Below are positions 6,072 to 12,679 of a stretch of DNA of 17,489 bases, piece after piece; within the stretch, counting starts at the first letter, position 1; every line of letters starts with the position of its first letter. Source of the stretch: CAYLLD01 sp964425135 (GTDB lineage Bacteria; Pseudomonadota; Alphaproteobacteria; Rhodobacterales; Rhodobacteraceae); contig CAYRKW010000068.1 in assembly GCA_964425135.1 (NCBI GenBank), positions 1-17,489 on the forward strand, given 5' to 3'. The position numbers and the translations under genes are program-made. The notes beneath the pieces are model-generated. The model did no database searches and was not told where the DNA came from. It worked only from the letters and a program-made list of their open reading frames with translations.

Positions 6072-9000
6072 CGCCCCAAAACAGCATCAATCAACCCACG
6101 CGCAGAGTTCGATTTCGGCACCCAAAGCCCGCGCGCAATCGCCTCGTCAAACCGCGCTGCCATCTCTTTGAGCGCGCTCGGATTATGCTCTTCAATAAAG
6201 GCCCGCACCCGCTCGTCCTCCACAAAGGCCGCATGCACCAGATCAAAATGATGGGTCTTCACCGCCCGCGTCGTGGCCGCAAAGGCAAAGAGATAATCAA
6301 GCGTCGCCGCCATCTCAAACGCACCCTTGTAACCATGACGCATCACACCCTCGATCCACTTGGGATTGACCGCCCGCGCGCGGACAACACGCCCGATCTC
6401 CGCATCAAGTGTCTGAATTTGCGGACGTTCCGGGCGCGAATGATCATTGTGATAGATCGGACGATCCTGCCCTTGCAAATGCGCTACCGCCGCCGCCGCG
6501 CCGCCTTCAAACTGATAGTAATCGTCTGAATCAAGCACATCATGCTCGCGGTTGTCCTGATTGTGTACAATCCCCTCAACCCGCGCCAGCTGCCCCTCCA
6601 TTTCCGCCCGCGCCCGCACGCCATCTGCCGCACGCCCGTAAGCGTAGGACCCCCATTCCAAGTAAGCATCCGCAAAATCACGCCGCTCGGTCCAGACCCG
6701 CTCATCAATCAACGCCTGCAACCCCGCCCCGTAAGCGCCCGGCTTCGAACCAAACACCCGAAACCCCTGCTGATCCTTGCGAAATTGCGCCGCCGCCGGG
6801 TTCATGTCATCAGGCTCATCAAGCGCCATCACCGCATCGGCCGCCGAGGCAACAAGGTCCATCTGATGCGGAAAAGCATCGCGGAAAAAACCGGAGACCC
6901 GCAAGGTGACATCGACGCGCGGCCGGTCCAGCACACTGAGCGGCATGACCTCAAATCCGGTCACCCGCCGGTTCGCATTATCCCAGGTCGGCCGCACCCC
7001 CATAAGCGCCAGCGCCTGCGCAATATCATCACCACCCGTGCGCATATTCGCCGTGCCCCATGCGGTCAAAAGCAAGGCGCGCGGCCAGTCGCCATGGTCC
7101 TGCAAATGCCGCTCAATAAGCAGATTTGCCGATTTCCACCCCAGCGCCCAAGCGGTCGGTGTCGGCACCGCGCGGCTATCGACCGAGAAGAAATTGCGCC
7201 CGGTTGGAAGGACATCCAGACGTCCCCGCGTGGGCGCGCCGGAGGGCGCCGGGGCGACGAAGCGCCCGGCAAGGGCGTCGAGAAGCCCCGCCTCCTCCGC
7301 CGGTCCACACCCCTCAACGGCGGGCCGCACAGTGCACGCAGCCCCATCCAGAACCGCACGCACCCGCGCCCAATCGGCGGGCACATCCACACCACCATCC
7401 AAAAGCGATCCCGCCAGCAACTCAATCCGCTCCACCGTATCGCCATGACTTCGCCAGTGATCCGCAGACATATCCCGCAACACAAGCGGCTTATCCCCCA
7501 CCCAAGGCGCGGCCATATCGCAATCGAGCGGATCAAACGCCAGGCCCAAATCCGCCGCAATCGCCCGTTGCAAGGACGCATCCGCCCCCTTGCCCGACCC
7601 GCGCGGCACCCGCAGCAGCGCCTGCACCAGATCGCGCTCCAACCCGGCTTGCGGCGATTGCCCAAACACATGCAGCCCGTCCCGGATCTGCGCTTCCTTC
7701 AATTCGCATAAATACGCATCAAGCTGCGCCAGCGCTGCCGCATCATCCTCCCCGCGCGCAATTCCCGCATCCTCATCCAGACCCGTCGCAGCCATCAGCG
7801 TCAATATCTCCCGCCGCAGATGCGCAAGTCGCCGTGGATCAACGCCCGCCGCCTCGTAATACTCATCCACCAACGCCTCCAGATCACGCAGCGGCCCGTA
7901 AGTTTCCGCTCGCGTCAGCGGCGGGGTCAGATGATCGATGATCACCGCTGAGGCGCGCCGCTTGGCTTGTGTCCCCTCGCCTGGATCATTGACAATAAAC
8001 GGATAAACATGCGGCACCGGTCCCAGCACCGCCTCAGGCCAGCACGCTTGCGACAGCGCCACCGCCTTGCCCGGCAACCACTCCAGATTGCCGTGCTTGC
8101 CCATATGCACAACCGCATCCGCCCGCCAAGGCCCGCGCAGCCACGCATAAAACGCCAGATAGTTATGAGGCGGCACCAGATCAGGCGCGTGATAGGTCTC
8201 GGTCGGGTCCACATTATAGCCGCGCGCAGGCTGCAAGCCGACACAGACATTGCCGTATTCAATCACCGACAGCTTGAAATTTTCCCCGTCAAAAAACGGA
8301 TCATCTTCAGGCGCGCCCCAACGGTCTTCAATCGCCACACGCAAATCATACGGCAGCGCATCATAATACGCCCTGTAATGCGCCATCGTTAGCGCAACAC
8401 CGCCCTCACGCTCGGCCCGATCTGTCAGCCAATTGGTCGGCCCGGCCATGATCGCATCCATCAAAGCCTTGGAATCGCGCGGCAAATCCCGCGTGTGATA
8501 CCCTTCGCGCGCCAGCGCCGCCATCACACCGACCACAGATGCGGGCGTATCCAGCCCCACACCATTGGCGAGCCGTCCGTCCTTATTGGGGTAATTCGCC
8601 AGCACCAAAGCCACCTTGCGCGCTTTGACATCCCTGCCCCGAAGCTGCGCCCAGGAACGCGCCAAATCCGCAACGAAATCCACCCGATCGCCCCGCGCCT
8701 GATAGCTTGCGATCGGGCATTGCGTGGCCGCGTCAAAATACGCCTCACCCTTGAACGACACCGCACGCGACAGGATGCGCCCGTCCACCTCCGGCAAGGC
8801 GACATTCATCGCAATATCCCGCGCAGACAGCCCGGCGAGCGATGTCTCCCAAGCCTCTTCCGATGCACCCGACAAAACCACCTGAAACACCGGCGATGTA
8901 TTCGCCGCCGCCATCGTCAGCGGATTTTGAACAGCAACATCGCCGGCGTGCGGCGAGCCGACAGCAAACGCCGTGCAATTCAAAATCACATTCGGCGGCG

Positions 9001-9763
9001 CGGCCTCAAACAGCGTCTCCAGGGTCGCCACCGACAGCGCATCTTTCAATGAGGCGACGAATATGGGAAGCGGGTTCAACTCCCGCCGCAACAAAGCGCG
9101 CACCAGACGGTTGATCGGCTGCAATCCGGCCCCTTGCACCAAGGCACGATAGAAAATGATCGGCACCACCGGCGCCTCGTCCTGCCATGCCGCCTGCGCC
9201 GTCTCAAGCGAGCCAAGCTCCGCCCCCGGCCAGTAAACGCCTGCACGCAGCAGGGTTTTCGCCCCCTCCGGTGTCTCTCCACCGCTTAGCAGCGCTTGGG
9301 CATATCGCAGAAAATTCGCCGCATTCTCCGGCCCGCCCTCGACCAGATACGCCCAAAGCGCATGCCAATCGGACGCTTTTATCGTCGACAGACGCAGCAA
9401 TTCCTCATCGGGCTTATCATCACCCGGAAGCGCTACAAACGGCACACCTGCTTGCGCAAGCCGGATGGCGTACTGCTCCAGTCCATACGACCAATAGCCC
9501 GAGCCGCCCAGCACCCGCGCGATCACGATTTTTGACTTGGTCGCGCAATCATCAAGATGCATATCGACCGACATAGGATGCTGAAGATGCGATAGATTGG
9601 CCAGCCGCAGCGAGACATCCCCCGCGCCCTCCCGCGCCTCGCTCAGTGCCGCAAGCTCAGTGTCAGCAGCCGAGATAAACACGATATCCGCAGGCGTTTG
9701 CCCCAGATCAACCGGCTCCGATCCGTCCTCAACCGCGCCTGCCTGTGCCTGCAATAGATGCAT
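6068..9763 (-). CDS. cobN: Cobaltochelatase subunit CobN
   Basis: CobN is the large, substrate-binding subunit of the ATP-dependent cobaltochelatase of the aerobic cobalamin pathway. With CobS and CobT, which are not in the window, it inserts cobalt into hydrogenobyrinic acid a,c-diamide in the cytoplasm. The 1231 residues are full length for the family and intact. The N-terminus contains VDLGQTPADIVFISAADTEL. The conserved core includes MGKHGNLEWLPGK (about residues 554-566) and FIVNDPGEGTQAKRRASAV (about 589-606), and the region related to magnesium chelatase subunit H continues through TAWGTANMRTGGDDIAQAL. The ATG shares its A with the TGA of the upstream GNAT gene (TGATG), so translation is likely coupled. 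The closing residues are GLIDAVLGR. Transcription is probably controlled by the B12 riboswitch at 12160-12365. Confidence 0.98.
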   Translation of the reverse strand: MHLLQAQAGAVEDGSEPVDLGQTPADIVFISAADTELAALSEAREGAGDVSLRLANLSHLQHPMSVDMHLDDCATKSKIVIARVLGGSGYWSYGLEQYAIRLAQAGVPFVALPGDDKPDEELLRLSTIKASDWHALWAYLVEGGPENAANFLRYAQALLSGGETPEGAKTLLRAGVYWPGAELGSLETAQAAWQDEAPVVPIIFYRALVQGAGLQPINRLVRALLRRELNPLPIFVASLKDALSVATLETLFEAAPPNVILNCTAFAVGSPHAGDVAVQNPLTMAAANTSPVFQVVLSGASEEAWETSLAGLSARDIAMNVALPEVDGRILSRAVSFKGEAYFDAATQCPIASYQARGDRVDFVADLARSWAQLRGRDVKARKVALVLANYPNKDGRLANGVGLDTPASVVGVMAALAREGYHTRDLPRDSKALMDAIMAGPTNWLTDRAEREGGVALTMAHYRAYYDALPYDLRVAIEDRWGAPEDDPFFDGENFKLSVIEYGNVCVGLQPARGYNVDPTETYHAPDLVPPHNYLAFYAWLRGPWRADAVVHMGKHGNLEWLPGKAVALSQACWPEAVLGPVPHVYPFIVNDPGEGTQAKRRASAVIIDHLTPPLTRAETYGPLRDLEALVDEYYEAAGVDPRRLAHLRREILTLMAATGLDEDAGIARGEDDAAALAQLDAYLCELKEAQIRDGLHVFGQSPQAGLERDLVQALLRVPRGSGKGADASLQRAIAADLGLAFDPLDCDMAAPWVGDKPLVLRDMSADHWRSHGDTVERIELLAGSLLDGGVDVPADWARVRAVLDGAACTVRPAVEGCGPAEEAGLLDALAGRFVAPAPSGAPTRGRLDVLPTGRNFFSVDSRAVPTPTAWALGWKSANLLIERHLQDHGDWPRALLLTAWGTANMRTGGDDIAQALALMGVRPTWDNANRRVTGFEVMPLSVLDRPRVDVTLRVSGFFRDAFPHQMDLVASAADAVMALDEPDDMNPAAAQFRKDQQGFRVFGSKPGAYGAGLQALIDERVWTERRDFADAYLEWGSYAYGRAADGVRARAEMEGQLARVEGIVHNQDNREHDVLDSDDYYQFEGGAAAAVAHLQGQDRPIYHNDHSRPERPQIQTLDAEIGRVVRARAVNPKWIEGVMRHGYKGAFEMAATLDYLFAFAATTRAVKTHHFDLVHAAFVEDERVRAFIEEHNPSALKEMAARFDEAIARGLWVPKSNSARGLIDAVLGR

Positions 9764-10230
9764 CAGCCCAGCGCAATCCGCTTTTGCATGAACACGTTAT
9801 ACGGACCGCCCTCATAGTCCCCGAACGGTCCGCGCGTGGTAAATCCGTGCCGGTGATAAAGCCGATGCGCCGCGTCGAGCCCCGTGCCTGTTTCCAGCAA
9901 TATCAGTGATTTTCCGGCGGCCCGCACCTCGTCCTCCAGATGTCTCAGCACTGCATCCGCCACCCCGCGCCCGCGCGCCGCTTCGCTGGTGAACATCGAC
10001 TTGATCTCGGCGTATTCCTCGAACACCGCCACCGCCCCACAGCCCAGCGCCGCCGCGCCACCCTCCCGCGCTGCACAAAGCGTAACATGCGGCGCGCGCA
10101 ACGCATCGAGCGACAGATAGTTATTCGCCTCAGACGGATACATCGCCTCCATCAAGGCGTGGCTTGCTTCCAGCAATGCGCACACATCCGGCTCATAGGG
10201 ATCGACAGATGTGATGCGCAGATCGCTCAT
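9763..10230 (-). CDS. GNAT-family N-acetyltransferase in the cobalamin operon
   Basis: The 155-residue protein is a GNAT-fold acyltransferase that would use acetyl-CoA to acylate an amine. The acetyl-CoA pyrophosphate loop is visible as ARGRGVADAVL (residues 85-95) after the strand AEIKSMFT (74-81). LILLETG (109-115) and YHRHGFTTRGPFGDY (125-139) are the later strand and the YxxxGF element of the fold. The substrate is unknown. The gene starts inside the cobW stop (ATGA overlap at 10227-10230) and its own stop overlaps the cobN start, so all three are probably translated together in fixed proportion. That position suggests a role linked to cobalt or corrinoid metabolism, though no step of the known pathway needs an acetyltransferase. 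It could be an unrelated passenger. Confidence 0.88.
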   Translation of the reverse strand: MSDLRITSVDPYEPDVCALLEASHALMEAMYPSEANNYLSLDALRAPHVTLCAAREGGAAALGCGAVAVFEEYAEIKSMFTSEAARGRGVADAVLRHLEDEVRAAGKSLILLETGTGLDAAHRLYHRHGFTTRGPFGDYEGGPYNVFMQKRIALG

Positions 10231-11315
10231 GCAGCGAGCGCCGCCTCAATAGCCGCCTGATCCAACCCCGCCTGCCCGATCACCACCAGCCGCGTTTGCC
10301 GCGCGCCCTCAAATGGCCTGTCGAAATAGCTATCAATGCGCGGACCAACCGCCTGAACAGTCAGACGCAGCGGCTTGCCCTCAACCGCGATAAACCCCTT
10401 GAGCCGCAGCACATCATGCGCGCGAATAACATCCGCAATCCGCTCCAAAAACGCATTCGGCTCAGTGATTTCCGGCAATCGCACGACAAAGCTCTCAAAA
10501 TCATCGTGATCATGGTCATGATGGTGGTGATCCTCATCATGATGGTGATGATCCTCATCGTGATGGTGATCATCCTCGTCGTCATGGTGATGATGGTGAT
10601 GCACTTCATGGCGCGCCTCCAGATCATCCTCCGCCCCGATGCCCTGCCCCAAGAGGACATCTACGGGAAGCGCGCCCATGCTGGTCTTGAGCACCTGAAC
10701 ACCCTTGCGTGCCTCCCCCTTGAGCCGCGCTGTCAGCCCGTCACCGCCATCCTCCAAAAGGTCCGATTTGTTCACCACAATCATATCCGCACAGGCAATC
10801 TGATCTTCGAACAATTCCGACAGCGGCGTTTCGTGATCGAGGGTCTCATCCGCCTGCCGCTGCGCATCAATCGCGCCCAGATCATGCGCAAACCGCCCAT
10901 CCTCAACCGCCCGCCCGTCAACAACCGTCACAACGCCATCTACCGTCACCTTCGTGCGAATGTCCGGCCAGTTAAACGCCCGCACCAGCGGTTGCGGCAA
11001 GGCAAGTCCGGAGGTCTCAATGACGATATGATCCGGCGCATCCTCACGCGCCAGAAGCGTCTCCAGCGTCGGGATGAAATCCTCCGCAACAGTGCAGCAG
11101 ATGCAGCCATTCGAGAGCTCCACCACATCCTCCTCGCTGCATGTCTCATCACCGCAGCCCTTGAGAATATCGCCATCCACACCCAGATCGCCAAACTCAT
11201 TGATGATCAACGCAATGCGCTTTCCCTCTGCGTTTTCAAGCATATGGCGGATCAGCGTCGTTTTTCCCGCGCCCAAAAAGCCGGTGATAACTGTTGCTGG
11301 AACTTTTGCTGGCAT
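10227..11315 (-). CDS. cobW: CobW, G3E-family GTPase metallochaperone
   Basis: CobW belongs to the G3E P-loop GTPases and is thought to deliver cobalt for insertion into the corrin ring. In the 362-residue protein I see the Walker A loop GFLGAGKTT (residues 12-20), INEFGDLGVD (38-47), the metal-binding motif GCICC (70-74), the ETSGLALP segment (100-107), NKSD (182-185), and a CobW C-terminal domain with LRLKGFIAVEGKPLRL. Between the two domains (about 239-271) lies a stretch of 19 histidines interleaved with aspartate and glutamate, which probably binds or buffers divalent metal. The DNA of that stretch (about 10500-10603) is a degenerate GATGGTGAT-type repeat and may vary in length between strains. 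It lies downstream of hupE and overlaps the GNAT start. Confidence 0.96.
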   Translation of the reverse strand: MPAKVPATVITGFLGAGKTTLIRHMLENAEGKRIALIINEFGDLGVDGDILKGCGDETCSEEDVVELSNGCICCTVAEDFIPTLETLLAREDAPDHIVIETSGLALPQPLVRAFNWPDIRTKVTVDGVVTVVDGRAVEDGRFAHDLGAIDAQRQADETLDHETPLSELFEDQIACADMIVVNKSDLLEDGGDGLTARLKGEARKGVQVLKTSMGALPVDVLLGQGIGAEDDLEARHEVHHHHHHDDEDDHHHDEDHHHHDEDHHHHDHDHDDFESFVVRLPEITEPNAFLERIADVIRAHDVLRLKGFIAVEGKPLRLTVQAVGPRIDSYFDRPFEGARQTRLVVIGQAGLDQAAIEAALAA

Positions 11316-11347
11316 GAGACTGCCCTTCCCTGAGGCTCAAATGAAGA

Positions 11348-11368
11348 GACCGGGCGCGATGCCCGGTC
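11348..11368 (-). terminator. Stem-loop between hupE and cobW
   Basis: A perfect 8-bp stem (GACCGGGC / GCCCGGTC) with a 5-base loop lies 25 bases after the hupE stop. On the minus strand it is followed by TCTTCATTT, a weak T-rich tail. It could be a partial terminator or a processing and stability hairpin that lowers cobW-cobN expression relative to hupE. If it were fully efficient, cobW would need its own promoter, and little room is left for one. Confidence 0.5.
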
Positions 11369-11392
11369 CCACTGTCTTGTGGTGACCTCAGA

Positions 11393-12043
11393 CTAACCGC
11401 CCAGGCCAAGTCCGGCCAAAATCGGTCCTTCGACCGCTTCGAGCGCGAGAAACAGTCCAACACCGGCCACCGTAGCCCCTGCAAGACGCGGCGCCATGTC
11501 GTTGCTCTCTTCGGTAAACCAGAAGTATTTCATCGCAGCACCTGCCGCGATAGCCAGCAGATATTGAACCACGCCCAGACCGATCAGATAGCCCGCAATC
11601 ACCGCCATGGAAGCACCGCCCTCTTGACCGACGATGGACCCCGCGAAAGCCGATCCGTGAAAGAGACCAAAACCGCCGAACACAACCGCTGCGAGCCCCA
11701 TGTTCAAACCACGACCCGATGCCACAAGATAGCCCAGCACCAGAAGCGATGCGACAATCACAAGCTCCACAATCGGCAACGCAATGCCCGAGATCGTCAG
11801 AACGCAGCCCGCCAACATGCCCACGATATAGAACGCAGGCGACAGCAGCGCACGGCCTGTAAAGAGCGCAGCAACACCAACCAAAAGCACGAAGAACAGA
11901 TGATCAAAACCCAAAACCGGGTGACCGACCCCGGACAAAACCCCATGCACGAAGGTTTCCATCGGCATACCGTTCAAAGGGTGGTGCGCAAGCGCAGGTG
12001 TAGCAACCGTCAGCGCGGCGGCTGTTGCGAAAAATGTCTTCAT
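11393..12043 (-). CDS. hupE: HupE/UreJ-family membrane protein, probable cobalt transporter
   Basis: This 216-residue inner-membrane protein belongs to HupE/UreJ, a family of nickel or cobalt permeases. A cleavable signal (MKTFFATAAALTVATPALA) is followed by an N-terminal HHPLNG. The family motif HGVLSGVGHPVLGFDHLFF comes next, and several hydrophobic helices carry further motifs (GLFHGSAFAG). The histidines and aspartate in the motif probably bind metal. The B12 riboswitch upstream and cobW, cobN and cobO downstream favour cobalt over nickel, and HupE proteins under B12 control have been predicted to be cobalt importers by comparative genomics. The start is the ATG at 12043, which has AGGGAG eight bases upstream; a GTG at 12052 overlaps that ribosome binding site and is rejected. 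No hydrogenase or urease gene is nearby. Confidence 0.93.
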   Translation of the reverse strand: MKTFFATAAALTVATPALAHHPLNGMPMETFVHGVLSGVGHPVLGFDHLFFVLLVGVAALFTGRALLSPAFYIVGMLAGCVLTISGIALPIVELVIVASLLVLGYLVASGRGLNMGLAAVVFGGFGLFHGSAFAGSIVGQEGGASMAVIAGYLIGLGVVQYLLAIAAGAAMKYFWFTEESNDMAPRLAGATVAGVGLFLALEAVEGPILAGLGLGG

Positions 12044-12052
12044 ATCGATCAC

Positions 12053-12075
12053 TCCCTGATCGGTTTGGGCAGGGA
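12053..12075 (-). promoter_or_regulatory. Hairpin able to hide the hupE ribosome binding site
   Basis: On the minus strand, TCCCTG (12075-12070) can pair with CAGGGA (12058-12053) across an 11-base loop. The second arm contains the hupE Shine-Dalgarno sequence (AGGGAG). This fits an expression platform in which the B12-bound riboswitch favours a sequestered ribosome binding site. Its coupling to the aptamer is inferred; no alternative pairing partner was worked out. Confidence 0.5.
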
Positions 12076-12159
12076 TATGATGGACAATCGAAGCGGCGAC
12101 TTGCCGTCACGACCACCGACACACCCCGTCCGGTTCACGTCTGTTTCGCACGCATCTTG

Positions 12160-12365
12160 CGCACGTTTGCAGGCTGGTCTCCTGGCTCCGCGGCTCAGAC
12201 GTTCCCGGCTGCCTTCCCAACCCAATTCGGATCAGTGGCGCTTTGCCAAAAACTCGCCGCGTACAGTCGCGGGGGCGGCTGCGATCTTCAAGGTCTGGTA
12301 TAGATCCCTCAAATCCGCATTCCCATTTCATCTCGCAAGAGGCTTAGCCCCAAACGCGAGAACCT
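12160..12365 (-). promoter_or_regulatory. Cobalamin riboswitch
   Basis: This is an adenosylcobalamin-type aptamer upstream of hupE. On the minus strand it shows the B12 box AGCCAGGAGACCAGCCTGC (12187-12169), the core element GCCACTG (around 12233-12239), the segment GCCGCCCCCGCGACTGTACG, and GGGAATGCGGA nearer the 5' end. CGTTTG (12356-12351) and CAAACG (12169-12164) can close the outer P1 stem. B12 binding is expected to lower expression of hupE and the genes behind it. About 120 bases of leader separate the aptamer from the hupE ATG, ending in the hairpin that can cover the ribosome binding site, so control is probably at translation. Confidence 0.93.
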
Positions 12366-12374
12366 AACGCTCCG

Positions 12375-12403
12375 GTTTTTGCCCCAAAGCCGCCGCGCGT
12401 CAA
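12375..12403 (-). promoter_or_regulatory. Candidate promoter for the hupE-cob unit
   Basis: On the minus strand TTGACG (12403-12398) is followed after 17 bases by AAAAAC (12380-12375). The -35 is good, the -10 is poor (three of six matches). Its position would start transcription a few bases before the riboswitch aptamer, which is what is needed here. Confidence 0.3.
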
Positions 12404-12679
12404 GATCAATTCCGACCCTAGACGGCCCGTTCACGGCAAAACCACAACGCGGCCCACCCGTTTCTATCACGCCAGACCGGCAGACCTGCAACGTTGCGTA
12501 AACCACCGGAATCCCTGCATATGCTCACATATCTTGTGGATAACTCCGCCAAAACGGCTAAATACAGTTGTTTTTGCACACGCCCTGCCCCATAAATCCT
12601 TCCAATAAATGGGACAACGCCAAAAGAATCGGTCTCCAAAGACGACCTCGTAACCAACAAGGGCAGGCACTTTACCCGA
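12404..12679. other. Divergent region upstream of smc
   Basis: This stretch lies between the hupE promoter region and the smc ATG. It carries no credible gene. It holds a perfect DnaA-box 9-mer (12535-12543) and a possible smc promoter on the plus strand: TTGTGG (12534-12539) and TAAATA (12559-12564), spaced by 19 bases, with the DnaA box overlapping the -35. Both promoter elements are weak matches. Confidence 0.4.
12535..12543 (-). promoter_or_regulatory. DnaA-box 9-mer upstream of smc
   Basis: TTATCCACA on the minus strand is an exact match to the strong DnaA-box consensus, about 137 bases upstream of the smc start. A single box does not make an origin. It could let DnaA affect smc transcription, or be coincidental: about one such match in seven windows of this size is expected by chance at even base composition. 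Confidence 0.4.

Noticed and set aside
6542..7941. Plus-strand open frames (389 and 271 codons) inside cobN
   Set aside because: Antisense to conserved cobN; proline/arginine/histidine-rich products typical of shadow frames.
10500..10603. Repetitive GATGGTGAT-type tract as a CRISPR or noncoding tandem repeat
   Set aside because: It is in frame within cobW and encodes the His/Asp-rich stretch; units are short and have no spacers.
12044..12052. GTG start for hupE three codons upstream
   Set aside because: The GTG overlaps the AGGGAG ribosome binding site that serves the ATG at 12043.
12535..12543. Replication origin at the DnaA box
   Set aside because: Only one box, no AT-rich unwinding region with clustered boxes, and no dnaA, parAB or hemE-type origin neighbours in the window.
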